Of a stretch of DNA of 64,000 nt, positions 41,607 to 50,330 are shown piece after piece. The notes below the pieces were generated by a model, which was not told the origin of the DNA, did no database searches, and worked only from the letters and a program-made list of their open reading frames with translations. Each line of letters opens with the position of its first letter. Within the stretch, counting starts at the first letter, position 1. The translations under genes were made by a program, and so were the position numbers. Origin of the DNA: Actinokineospora auranticolor. Lineage in GTDB: Bacteria; Actinomycetota; Actinomycetes; Mycobacteriales; Pseudonocardiaceae. The stretch spans positions 1-64,000 of the forward strand of contig NZ_PTIX01000012.1 of the NCBI RefSeq assembly GCF_002934265.1. Reading direction: 5' to 3'.

Positions 41607-42293
41607 TCAGTTCAGGGTTCGGCCGACCAGGCCGATCAGCACGGGCGCGACGCCCGCGCAGAGAAAGGCGGGCAGGAAGCACAGCCCCAGCGGCGCCGTG
41701 ACCAGGACCGTGACGCGCTGGGCGCGCGCCTCGGCCAGTTCGTCGGCACGGTCGCGCACGCCGGTGGCCAGCGTGCGGGCGACACCGGCCAGCGCCGCGC
41801 CCGAGCGCGCGCTCCGCCGTGCGCCGCGGGCGAGGGCGGCGGTGTCGGGGCAGTCCAGTGCCGCACTCCAGGCACGCACCGGGTCGGCACCGAGCGCCAG
41901 CGACTCGGCGACCTCCCGCAGCGCCGCACGAGGGTGGTCCGGCAACCCGTCGAGCACCGCACGGATGGCGTCCGGCACGGGCATGCCCGACCGCAGGCAC
42001 GCGGCTAACAGGTCCCAGGTGGCGGCCAGGTCGAATGGGTCGACAGGTGTTGGCCTTGGCTTCAGGAGTCGGACCGCAGTCCACATCGCGAGGGGCGCGA
42101 CGAGGGCTCCGGCAAGGGGCGCGGCCACGACCGCCACCAGTGCGCCCAGTGCTAGGCCGAATACCAGCGGGATTAATTTGCGTAGCGGGCGTTTAGGTGT
42201 ACGTCCGTAGATGCTCGCGAGCCGTTTCCTGACGGGGGCATGCGGGAAGGCGATCAGGATGGCCAGGGCGATAAGGGTCAAGGCGAGGCTCAT
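41607..42293 (-). CDS. TadC-like type II secretion F-family membrane protein
   Basis: A 228-aa protein with N-terminal helices ('IPLVFGLALGALVAVVAAPL'), the GspF/TadC cytoplasmic part ('LAACLRSGMPVPDAIRAVLD') and C-terminal helices ending 'CAGVAPVLIGLVGRTLN'. ATG 42293 overlaps the tadB stop by 4 bp. It forms the inner-membrane platform with TadB. Confidence 0.85.
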   Translation of the reverse strand: MSLALTLIALAILIAFPHAPVRKRLASIYGRTPKRPLRKLIPLVFGLALGALVAVVAAPLAGALVAPLAMWTAVRLLKPRPTPVDPFDLAATWDLLAACLRSGMPVPDAIRAVLDGLPDHPRAALREVAESLALGADPVRAWSAALDCPDTAALARGARRSARSGAALAGVARTLATGVRDRADELAEARAQRVTVLVTAPLGLCFLPAFLCAGVAPVLIGLVGRTLN

Positions 42294-43054
42294 GTGATCG
42301 CGGCCTCGGTCAACCGGTTCGTCCAGAGGATTCCGGCGCAGGCGAGGATGGCGCCGGTGGCCAGCAGGATTTGGCCGGTGGCGGTATGCGCGAGGGTTTC
42401 GTAGGGGTGGGCGCCGACGGATTCGCCCGCGACGAAGCCCAGCAGTGGCAGGCAGGCGAGGATCGACGCGCTGGTACGTGCGCCCGCCATCTTCGCCAGG
42501 ACCTGACGACCGAAGCGGGCTCTGCGCTGGAGGTCGTCGGCCAGTGGTCCTAGCACGTCCGCCAGCGGCAGGCCGTGGCGGTTTGCCAGTTGCCAAGCGT
42601 GGGCCAGGCCGGCGTTCGGGATTTCCGTGGCGGGCGCGCCCAGGCGTAGTGAGGTGGCGAGGGTTTGCAGGACTTGGGCGCCGGGGTGGGTCGCGTCTTC
42701 GGCGGCGCGCTCGGCGGCGTGGGCGGGGTGGGCTCCCGCAGTGAGTTCGGCTACGAAACCTTTGATGGCTTCGCTTGTGCTGTCGAGGTTGTGCAGACGG
42801 GTCCGGATTTCGTTTTTGGCTCGGTGGCGGTGCCAGGTGATGGCAGCGAGCAGGGCAGCGGAGATGGCTCCGGCAGGGCCCAGGAGGAACCAGCCGGTGG
42901 CGGCGGCCAGGGCTGTGCTGGTGGGCATGGTGGGGCGGGGGAGGCGGAAGGGCGGGCGTTTCCGGTGGGCGAGGTTGCGGAGTCGCTGTTGGGGCCGGGC
43001 GGCGCGGGGTTGCCAGGCGAGGGTGGCGAGGGTGAGGAAAAACAGGGGGACCAT
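42290..43054 (-). CDS. TadB-like type II secretion F-family membrane protein
   Basis: A 254-aa protein with an N-terminal helix, a second helix at 'GWFLLGPAGAISAALLAAIT', the F-domain ('SEAIKGFVAELTAGAHPAHA', 'ANRHGLPLADVLGPLADDL') and two C-terminal helices. It pairs with TadC. An 87-bp gap separates it from tadA. Confidence 0.85.
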   Translation of the reverse strand: MVPLFFLTLATLAWQPRAARPQQRLRNLAHRKRPPFRLPRPTMPTSTALAAATGWFLLGPAGAISAALLAAITWHRHRAKNEIRTRLHNLDSTSEAIKGFVAELTAGAHPAHAAERAAEDATHPGAQVLQTLATSLRLGAPATEIPNAGLAHAWQLANRHGLPLADVLGPLADDLQRRARFGRQVLAKMAGARTSASILACLPLLGFVAGESVGAHPYETLAHTATGQILLATGAILACAGILWTNRLTEAAIT

Positions 43055-43141
43055 GACGCTCCCTTCGGTTGTCTGCCATAGACGGTTGTTCTGATGCGCT
43101 GATTGGGGCTTTACGTTGTGGCGAAAAGGAAAGAGGGCGGG

Positions 43142-44299
43142 CTACGGGTGAGCTACTCCTCGAGCGCGCAGGAGGGCGGTCAAGGCGGGGCGGTGACTGG
43201 TCCAGGTTCCGTTGGCCCACAGGGGAACGACCGAAACGCCGGTGGGAGTGCGGGATAGGAGACCGATGTGGGTGAGGGTTCGGGTCGGGGTGCGGTGCAG
43301 GTGGAGGACGAGGTGGATGGCGGCGGCGAGTTGGCTGTGCAGGGCGCCGGGAGTCAGCTGAGCCAGCGCGCCCAGGGCTTCCAGGCGGGCGGGTAGTTCG
43401 GTGGGGGAATTGGCGTGGACGGTTCCCGCGCCGCCGTCGTGGCCGGTGTTCAGCGCGGTGAGCAGGGGAGCTACCTCGGCACCCCGGAGTTCGCCCACGA
43501 CGATGCGGTCGGGGCGCATGCGGAGGGCCTGGCGGACGAGGGTCTCCGGGGACACCTCGCCTGCGCCCTCGATGTTCGGGGAGCGCGTGGTGAGGCGGAT
43601 GTACTGGGGGTGGGCGGGTTGGAGTTCGGCTACGTCCTCGACGCCGATCACGCGTTCGTGGTGGGGGACTTCGCCGAGCAGGGCGGAGAGCAGGGTGGTC
43701 TTGCCCGAGCCCGTGCCGCCGGTGACGAGGAAGGCGAGGCGGGCGTGGACGATGGCGGTCAGCAGGTGGTGGATCTCCTCGGGGAAGGTGCCCAGGGCGT
43801 GGAGGTCCGCGAGGCCGTGGGAGGCCGGGCGGAGGACCCGCAGGGACAAGCAGGTGTGGTCGCTGATCGGGGGAAGGACGGCGTGCAGGCGGACGTGGCC
43901 ACCGGATGCGGCCGGGAGCCATCCGTCCACATAGGGCAGCGCGTCGTCGAGCCTGCGGCCCGCGGACATCGCCAGTCGTTGGGCAAGGCGCCGGACGGTG
44001 TCCTCATCGGCGAAGCGGATGGTGGTGCGGCGCAGTCCTGCGGTGTTGTCGACCCAGACCTGGTCGGGGGCGGTTACGAGGATGTCGGTTGTCGTCGGGT
44101 CGCGGAGCAGGGGGTCGAGCGGGCCTGCGCCGACGAATTCCTGGCGTAGCAGGGTCAGGGCGGTCAGAACGTCCGCGTGCCCCACTACGCCACCGGCCTC
44201 ATCACGCACGGCACCCGCGACGACCGAGGCGCTGACGTCCGTGGGCCCGCCCGCCGAGGCGAGTCGGCGGCGGACTCGGTCGACCAGGTCAACAGGCAT
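43142..44299 (-). CDS. tadA: TadA/CpaF-type secretion ATPase
   Basis: A 385-aa GspE-like ATPase with Walker A 'GGTGSGKTTLL' (about residues 193-203), the Asp box 'VIGVEDVAEL', Walker B-like 'RPDRIVVGELRGAE' and the His box 'GHDGGAGTVHANSP'. It powers Flp pilus assembly. The upstream ssd gene overlaps its start by 11 bp. Both are conserved in this order in actinobacteria. Confidence 0.92.
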   Translation of the reverse strand: MPVDLVDRVRRRLASAGGPTDVSASVVAGAVRDEAGGVVGHADVLTALTLLRQEFVGAGPLDPLLRDPTTTDILVTAPDQVWVDNTAGLRRTTIRFADEDTVRRLAQRLAMSAGRRLDDALPYVDGWLPAASGGHVRLHAVLPPISDHTCLSLRVLRPASHGLADLHALGTFPEEIHHLLTAIVHARLAFLVTGGTGSGKTTLLSALLGEVPHHERVIGVEDVAELQPAHPQYIRLTTRSPNIEGAGEVSPETLVRQALRMRPDRIVVGELRGAEVAPLLTALNTGHDGGAGTVHANSPTELPARLEALGALAQLTPGALHSQLAAAIHLVLHLHRTPTRTLTHIGLLSRTPTGVSVVPLWANGTWTSHRPALTALLRARGVAHP

Positions 44300-45389
44300 G
44301 ACCGGTCCTTGTGGACGGTGCGGTCAGGGCGTGCAGGACCGTTGTGGCGGCTCGGGCCAGGGAGGTTCGTGGGCGGAGGCGGAGGGTGCCTTGGTCCAGC
44401 GTGTTCGGCAGTGATGGGTCATGGCGGTATGTGGTCAGCAGCGGTAGGCCCACTACGGCGGCGATGTCCGTTGGTGACAGTCGGGTCGGGGTTGGGTTGC
44501 GCACCACCAAAGCCGCCGGAACTCCCTGTGCTGCCAGGTAAGCCGCGACGCGCTTGGCGGCGGCGGTGGCGCGGACCTCGGCCGGGGTGATCACCACCGT
44601 CAGGTCCGCGCGGTCCAGGGCGGCGCGGGCCGACGGGCCCGGGGTTCTCGGCACGTCGCAGATGACGGTTTCGCCTGCGCGGCGGCCCGCCTCGACGATG
44701 GCCGCCACCGCGTCCGGGGCGGGCCCGTCGCCTTCCCTGGCACCGGAAAGCAGGGTCAGCCGGGCTCCGCCCTTGGTTCGCCCGGGCAGGGAACTGTGCA
44801 GGCTGGACACCGGTACCCGCCCCGCTTTCAGGCGGAGATCGGGCCACCGCAGTCCCGGCTGCTCCTCCGCGCCCAGCACCAGATCGATGCCGCCCGCCAT
44901 CGGGTCGCAGTCGACGAGCATGGCGTTGTCCCCGGCGTCGACGGCCGCCAGTGCCACCGCGGCCGCGAACACCGACGCGCCCGCACCGCCCCGACCTCCT
45001 ATGACGGCCAGCACTCGCCCCACCGCGCTCGCCGGTGCCTCGGCCGCGTCGGCGAGCGCGCTGATGAGCGCGTTCTCGTCCGCCGGAAGGGAGAACAGCC
45101 GTTCCGCGCCCAACAGCGCCGCGGCCGCGGACAGTTCCGGCGGCGGGGAACCGCTGGCCACGACCACCACCTCGGCCCGGCGCGGCAACGCGGCGGCCAC
45201 GCACGCCGCAGCCGCGGGTTCGTCGAGCACGACCAGCGGTGCCTCGCGCCAGCGGGCGCGGAGGTCGACCGGGTCGGCCGCGCGGGTGGGTTCGGCGCCC
45301 GCGGCGGCGGCCAACCGCAGCACCTCGTCGAGCAGGGTTTCGTCGTGCACGCACACGGCGGGTCGCCGCGGCGGGGTGGTTTCGGGCAT
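44289..45389 (-). CDS. ssd: Septum-site-determining protein Ssd (MinD/CpaE-like)
   Basis: A 366-aa protein with an N-terminal receiver-like domain and a MinD-type P-loop domain. The deviant Walker region reads 'VIGGRGGAGASVFAAA', lacking the usual Lys pair, as in other Ssd proteins. 'AMLVDCDPMAGGIDLVLG' follows. In mycobacteria Ssd affects septation; it also heads the Tad operon like CpaE, suggesting polar localisation of the pilus machine. ATG 45389 follows 'caggagc'. A TTATCCACA-type box lies at 45494-45502 in its upstream region. Confidence 0.87.
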   Translation of the reverse strand: MPETTPPRRPAVCVHDETLLDEVLRLAAAAGAEPTRAADPVDLRARWREAPLVVLDEPAAAACVAAALPRRAEVVVVASGSPPPELSAAAALLGAERLFSLPADENALISALADAAEAPASAVGRVLAVIGGRGGAGASVFAAAVALAAVDAGDNAMLVDCDPMAGGIDLVLGAEEQPGLRWPDLRLKAGRVPVSSLHSSLPGRTKGGARLTLLSGAREGDGPAPDAVAAIVEAGRRAGETVICDVPRTPGPSARAALDRADLTVVITPAEVRATAAAKRVAAYLAAQGVPAALVVRNPTPTRLSPTDIAAVVGLPLLTTYRHDPSLPNTLDQGTLRLRPRTSLARAATTVLHALTAPSTRTGHAC

Positions 45390-45586
45390 CTCGATCGCTC
45401 CTGGTGGGTTGTTCCCGGAAGTTGTGACCAGAATCTGGGGAAAACCCGGAGCGGTGAAAGAGCGCTGGTCAACCTGTGGATGGCTGAGCCGCATGTGGAT
45501 AACTCAGAGGGTTCTTTGGTGGTGCCGACCGCGAACTGTCGGTGCCATGCGGCAGGCTGGAGGGGGGGTGCCCTGTCCGGACATGG

Positions 45587-45675
45587 GACGACCCCCGCCA
45601 GGGGGGAGGGGCGGGGGTCGTCGAAGGGTTCAGCCCCGGGGGGTCGGACTGAACCGGCCTGGCTCGAGGCCAGGT
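45587..45675 (-). ncRNA. 6C RNA (actinobacterial small RNA)
   Basis: On the minus strand, two hairpins carry C-rich loops, the defining feature of 6C RNAs. GGTTCAG/CTGAACC (45627-45655) has a CCCCCC tract in its loop region, and a 13-bp stem GACGACCCCCGCC / GGCGGGGGTCGTC (45587-45622) has CCTCCCCCCT in the loop and doubles as terminator. A short CCTGGC/GCCAGG hairpin (45658-45674) forms the 5' end. TACAGT at 45687-45682 is a suitable -10. The location between ssd and the HAD-IB gene is that of the M. tuberculosis 6C/B11 RNA. The 5' end is estimated. The rest of the 45390-45841 gap holds no other gene. Confidence 0.8.
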
Positions 45676-45841
45676 AGGCATACTGTATCCCCTCGCGGGG
45701 GTCCCTTGGCTACATACGGGAGAAGACACCCGCCCGAGTTCTCCCCGCACCCGGGCGCCGCGCGGGTGGGAAATCCGGCTTCGGCGCCGCTGGCAGGGCC
45801 GTTCGTCCACCGCGGACCGCCGCACCCGGCCACCCGCTCCT

Positions 45842-46672
45842 ATGCTGGGCCGCGTGAGCGAGCCCGACCAGGCCGCGCCCGGGCGGGTCGCGGCGTTCTT
45901 CGACCTCGACAAGACGGTCATCGCCAAGTCGAGCGCACTGGCCTTCAGCAGGCCCTTCTTCCAGGGCGGGCTGATCAACCGGCGGGGTGTGCTCAAGAGC
46001 GCGTACGCCCAGTTCGTCTTCGCCTCCTCCGGCGCGGACGCCGACCAGGTCGAGCGGATGCGCGCGCACCTGACCGCGCTGTGCGAGGGCTGGGACGTCG
46101 AGCAGGTGCGGTCGATCGTCGAGGAGACCCTGCACGACATCGTCGACCCGCTGGTCTACGCCGAGGCCGCGGAACTGGTGGCCCGGCACAAGGCCGACGG
46201 GCACGACGTGGTCGTGGTCTCGGCCTCCGGCGCGGAGATCGTCACCCAGATCGGCGCGATGATCGGCGCCACGCACAGCGTCGGCACCCGCATGGTGGCG
46301 GTGGACGGCCGCTACACCGGCGAGATCGACTTCTACTGCTACGGCCCGAACAAGGCCACCGCGATCCGCGAGCTGGCCGCGGCGCACGGCTACGACCTGG
46401 CCGCCAGCCACGCCTATTCGGACTCCAGCACGGACCTGCCGATGCTGGAGGCGGTCGGCAAGCCGTCGGTGGTGAACCCCGACCGCGGCCTGCGCAAGGT
46501 GGCCGTCGAGCGGGAGTGGCCGGTGCTCACCTTCACCAGGCCCGTGTCGCTGCGGTCGCGCTTCCACGCGCCGTCCGGCACGGCGGTCGCGGTCACCGCG
46601 ATCGGCATCGGCGCGGTGGCCACGGCGGGCGCGGCCGCATGGTACGGGCTGCACCGGCGCCGGAAGAAGTGA
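45842..46672 (+). CDS. HAD-IB family hydrolase (SerB-like) with C-terminal membrane helix
   Basis: A 276-aa protein with the nucleophile motif 'FFDLDKTVIAKSS' (about residues 19-31), motif II region 'VVVVSASGAEIV', and motif IV 'AYSDSSTDLPMLE' (about 194-206). It ends with one hydrophobic helix ('AVAVTAIGIGAVATAGAAAW') and a basic tail, so it is membrane-tethered. It is an orthologue of the Rv3661 type by position. It probably dephosphorylates a small molecule or lipid. GTG 45854 is a possible alternative start. Confidence 0.82.
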   Translation: MLGRVSEPDQAAPGRVAAFFDLDKTVIAKSSALAFSRPFFQGGLINRRGVLKSAYAQFVFASSGADADQVERMRAHLTALCEGWDVEQVRSIVEETLHDIVDPLVYAEAAELVARHKADGHDVVVVSASGAEIVTQIGAMIGATHSVGTRMVAVDGRYTGEIDFYCYGPNKATAIRELAAAHGYDLAASHAYSDSSTDLPMLEAVGKPSVVNPDRGLRKVAVEREWPVLTFTRPVSLRSRFHAPSGTAVAVTAIGIGAVATAGAAAWYGLHRRRKK

Positions 46673-47195
46673 CGAAATCCCCCTGATCGCAACGGTTGCC
46701 GGGCCGGGTGGCGAGGGCAGCGTACGCGTACCGACCGTCGAGGTCGACGTTTCGACATACCTTGACCGGTGCACACGAAAGTGCCCTTGAAGTGACCTTC
46801 CTCACTGGGTAGAAACATAAGTGCGGACCCCGAGTCGGCCAGGGACAGAGCGAAGAGAAGCTCCGATCCACCCCGAGCGGGCTCCGTGCGCGGACACCGG
46901 AGCACCCACGCGCAGCGCGCCGCGGGAGGCATGTCGTCAAGGGACTGCGTACCGGGACGCCGGACGCCGAGTCCAGGTAGGTACGACTTGAGTTGCACGC
47001 TTGGTAAACCGAGTGGTTCGCGCCGCCGGTTTGGGCGGTCCCGCCTGCAGAGCGGGACCGCCTAATCCGTTTTCCGGGCCCTTCTCGCCGCGATTTCCCC
47101 GACTGTTCCACGTGTTGACGCGCTTTCGCGCCAGTGGGTAACTTCCGTCTGATGTTCGACTTTCGGTGAAGACCTCACGAGTCGACGGAGGCCCC
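46673..47195. other. Intergenic region with terminator and GH3 promoter
   Basis: No convincing gene. A strong hairpin GGCGGTCCCGC / GCGGGACCGCC with a 7-nt loop lies at 47034-47062, a likely terminator. The stretch 46780-46990 is unusually free of open frames and rich in short complementary segments (for example around 'gctccg' and 'cggagc' near 46860-46890), so a structured leader or small RNA is possible. No known riboswitch consensus was matched. Confidence 0.4.
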
Positions 47196-49034
47196 GTGCC
47201 CGCAGTCCCGATCCCCCGACACCGCGCCCGGCGGTGGGCGACCGCCGCGGTGGCCGCCACGGCCGTCACCGCCGCACCGGCCGCGGCGGCACCCGGGCAA
47301 GATGGACCCTCGATGTCCACAAGCTCCGATATAGCGATGAACTCCTGGGCCGACAGCCTCTTACGCCACATGCCGTTGGAGCAGAAGGTCGGCCAACTCT
47401 TCGTGGCAACGGTTTGGGGGAAGTCCGCCGACGAGGCGCACCCGGAGAACCGCGCCCACTACGGCGTCGACACGCCCGCCCAGGTGGTGCAGCGCTACCA
47501 GGTCGGCGGGGTCATCTACTTCAACAACGCCTCCACCGACAACGTCGACAGCCCCCGGCAGCTGGCGGCGTTCTCCAACGGTCTGCAACGAGCCGCCCTC
47601 GCCAAGGGGCCGCGCCTGCCGCTGGTCGTGTCCATCGACCAAGAGGGCGGCAACGTCACCCGGATCCCCGCACCCGCCACCGAGTACCCCGGCGCCATGG
47701 CCGTCGGCGCGAGCCGCAACGCGGCCGACGCGCGGACGCTGGCCGCGGTCAACGGTGCCGAGCTGCGCGCGATGGGGGTCACCCAGAACTTCGCCCCCGT
47801 GGCGGACGTGAACTCCAACCCGCTCAACCCGGTCATCGGGGTGCGGTCCTTCTCCGCTGACCCGCAGCTGGCCGGTGAGCTGGTGTCGGCGGAGGTCCGG
47901 GGCTACCAGGGCTCCGGCAGACCGACCGAGACCGTGTCCGCCGCGGCGAAGCACTTCCCCGGCCACGGCGACGCGGCGACCGACAGCCACACCGGCCTGC
48001 CGGTGATCACCCGCACGGCCGAGGCGTGGCGGCGGACCGACCTGCCGCCCTTCCGCGCGGCCATCGCGGCCGGGGTCGACTCGATCATGACCGCGCACAT
48101 CCAGGTCCCCGCCCTCGACCCGTCCGGGGTGCCCGCCACGCTGTCGCGCCCCATCCTGACGGGCCTGCTCCGGGAGGAGCTGGGTTATCAGGGCGTGGTC
48201 GTGACCGACGCGCTCAACATGCAGGGTGTGCGGGAGATGTTCGGCGACGCCGAGGTACCCGTGCTCGCCTTGTCGGCCGGGGCCGACCAGTTGCTGATGC
48301 CACCGGACCTCAACCTGGCCAAAAACGCCGTAGTGAGCGCTGTGCGCAGCGGCAGGCTCACCGAGCGGCGGATAGACGAAAGCGTGCGTCGGGTCTTGGC
48401 GCTGAAATGGAAGCGCGGGGTCATCAGCCGCCCGTTCGTCGAGGAGCGCCAGGTCGACCGGGTGGTCGGGTCGGCGGCGAACCGCGCCACGATCCAGCGG
48501 CTGACCGACCGAACCGTGACGGTGTTGCGGAACGCGACCGACACGCTGCCCCTGTCCGCCCCCGGCAAGGTCCTGGTGACCGGTGTGGGCGACCCGGGCA
48601 ACCCGAACAACTCCCCCAACACCGTCGCCGCGGCCATCGCCGCCCGGGGCTCTACTACGACGTCACTGCCGACCGGCACGCGCCCGGCGGAGTCCGCGAT
48701 CGCCCAGGCCGTGGCCACGGCCCACGAGTCCGACCTCGTAGTGGTGCTGACGAACAACCTCTCCACCTACGAACCCCAGCGCAACCTCTTGGCCGCCCTG
48801 CTCGGCACGGGCAAGCCGGTCGTCGCCGTGGCCGCCCAGGTCCCCTACGACGCCGGTTTCCTCGACGCCCCCACCTGGGTGGCGACCTACTCGTGGCGCG
48901 GTGTGTCGCTGGAATCGCTGGTCAAGGTGCTCTTCGGCGAGGTACCGCCGCTCGGAAGACTCCCCGTGGACGTGCCGTCGAGCACCGACCCGACGAGCGT
49001 CCGCTTTCCGTTCGGGCACGGGCTGACCTGGTAG
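47196..49034 (+). CDS. nagZ: Secreted glycoside hydrolase family 3 beta-N-acetylhexosaminidase (NagZ-like)
   Basis: A 612-aa protein with a signal peptide ending 'VTAAPAAAAPG', then a GH3 TIM barrel: 'LFVATVWGKS', 'LVVSIDQEGGNVTRIPAP', the catalytic dyad loop 'KHFPGHGDAATDSH' and the nucleophile 'VVTDALNMQGV'. A C-terminal alpha/beta domain (about residues 430-612) follows, as in Bacillus NagZ. It removes GlcNAc from muropeptides outside the cell. GTG 47196 has 'ggagg' upstream; GTG 47166 is in frame. It leads a MurNAc recycling cluster. Confidence 0.88.
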   Translation: MPAVPIPRHRARRWATAAVAATAVTAAPAAAAPGQDGPSMSTSSDIAMNSWADSLLRHMPLEQKVGQLFVATVWGKSADEAHPENRAHYGVDTPAQVVQRYQVGGVIYFNNASTDNVDSPRQLAAFSNGLQRAALAKGPRLPLVVSIDQEGGNVTRIPAPATEYPGAMAVGASRNAADARTLAAVNGAELRAMGVTQNFAPVADVNSNPLNPVIGVRSFSADPQLAGELVSAEVRGYQGSGRPTETVSAAAKHFPGHGDAATDSHTGLPVITRTAEAWRRTDLPPFRAAIAAGVDSIMTAHIQVPALDPSGVPATLSRPILTGLLREELGYQGVVVTDALNMQGVREMFGDAEVPVLALSAGADQLLMPPDLNLAKNAVVSAVRSGRLTERRIDESVRRVLALKWKRGVISRPFVEERQVDRVVGSAANRATIQRLTDRTVTVLRNATDTLPLSAPGKVLVTGVGDPGNPNNSPNTVAAAIAARGSTTTSLPTGTRPAESAIAQAVATAHESDLVVVLTNNLSTYEPQRNLLAALLGTGKPVVAVAAQVPYDAGFLDAPTWVATYSWRGVSLESLVKVLFGEVPPLGRLPVDVPSSTDPTSVRFPFGHGLTW

Positions 49035-49040
49035 GGGCGC

Positions 49041-50321
49041 ATGGACAGACGGCGGTTCCTGACCGCGTCGGTGGGGGTCGCCGCGACCGGCTCGACCCTG
49101 GTCGCGGCCACCCCGGCCCAGCCGACCGCGCTGGCCGAGACCCTTGGGCAACCCCGGCCGAGCCGGGTCACCCCGGGCGCGGACGTGCTCGCTGAGCAGC
49201 ACTGGCGCCGCCTCGCGGGGCACCGCGTCGGGGTCGTCTCGAACCCGACCGGCATCACCCGGGACGGCACGCACGTCGTCGACTCGATGGTCGCCGCCGG
49301 GGTCCGGCCGGTGGCGGTGTTCGGCCCCGAGCACGGTTTCCGGGGTACCGCGCAGGCGGGCGGCTCGGAGGGCGACTACCGCGACCCCCGTACCGACCTG
49401 CCGGTCTACGACACCTACGGCAAGACGGCCGCCCAGGTCGCCGCGCAGTTCGCCAAGGCGGGCGTCGACCTGGTGGTGTTCGACATCGCCGACGTCGGCG
49501 CGCGGTTCTACACCTACATCTGGACCATGTACACCGCCATGCACGCGGCGGTGCTCGCCGGCGCGGCCTTCCTGGTGCTGGACAGGCCCAACCCGGTCGG
49601 CGGCAGGGCGTACGGGCCTGTCCTGAACCTGGCATACGCGTCCGCGATCGGCCTCAAGCCGATCGTCCAGCAGCACGGCATGACCGTCGGCGAACTCGCC
49701 GCCCTCTTCGACGCCGAGTTCCTGCCCCAGGACGCGGGCAAGCGCTTGCGCGAACTCCAGGTCGTCGAGGTGCGCGACTGGCGCCGAGACCGGCTCTTCG
49801 CGCAGACCGGGCTCACCTGGGTCATGCCGAGCCCGAACATGCCCACCCCGCAGACCGCGCTGGTCTACCCCGGCACCGGCCTCTTCGAGGGAACCACCCT
49901 CTCCGAGGGGCGCGGCACCACCCGGCCGTTCGAGATCATCGGTGCACCGGGGATGGACTGGCGGTGGGCCGACGCGCTCAACGGGCACGGGCTCGCTGGT
50001 GTCGGTTTCCGCGAGCACTACTTCCAACCGACGTTCGGCAAGTTCACCGGCGTGGCGTGCGGCGGTGTCCAGGTCCACCTGACCGGCGCCGCCGACTACG
50101 ACGCGATCACGACGGCGGTAACGATGCTCGTCTCCGCCCGACTGCTCTATCCGGAGGTATTCGCCTGGCGACCCGACAACTACGTGGACAAACTTTCAGG
50201 TTCCGACCGGCTCCGCCACATGGTCGACGCGGGTGCGGGCATCCTGGAGGTGGTCGGGGCGTGGCAGGCGGAACTGGCGGCGTTCCACGAGAGGCGGGCA
50301 CCGTATCTGCGGTATCGGTGA
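49041..50321 (+). CDS. namZ: Exo-beta-N-acetylmuramidase NamZ-like (DUF1343)
   Basis: A 426-aa protein with a Tat-type signal ('MDRRRFLTASVGVAATGSTL'). The DUF1343/GH171 domain includes 'RVGVVSNPTGITRDGTHVVD', 'VFGPEHGFRGTAQAG', 'LPVYDTYG' and 'VVFDIADVGARFYTYIWTM'. NamZ enzymes release MurNAc from peptidoglycan chain ends after NagZ removes GlcNAc. It lies 6 bp after nagZ, so the two act in sequence. Location is extracytoplasmic. Confidence 0.88.
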   Translation: MDRRRFLTASVGVAATGSTLVAATPAQPTALAETLGQPRPSRVTPGADVLAEQHWRRLAGHRVGVVSNPTGITRDGTHVVDSMVAAGVRPVAVFGPEHGFRGTAQAGGSEGDYRDPRTDLPVYDTYGKTAAQVAAQFAKAGVDLVVFDIADVGARFYTYIWTMYTAMHAAVLAGAAFLVLDRPNPVGGRAYGPVLNLAYASAIGLKPIVQQHGMTVGELAALFDAEFLPQDAGKRLRELQVVEVRDWRRDRLFAQTGLTWVMPSPNMPTPQTALVYPGTGLFEGTTLSEGRGTTRPFEIIGAPGMDWRWADALNGHGLAGVGFREHYFQPTFGKFTGVACGGVQVHLTGAADYDAITTAVTMLVSARLLYPEVFAWRPDNYVDKLSGSDRLRHMVDAGAGILEVVGAWQAELAAFHERRAPYLRYR

Positions 50322-50330
50322 GGGGGAGCG

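Noticed and set aside
46673-47195. c-di-AMP (ydaO) or cobalamin riboswitch before the GH3 gene
   Set aside because: The conserved blocks of both classes were looked for by eye and not found. Only generic hairpins are present.
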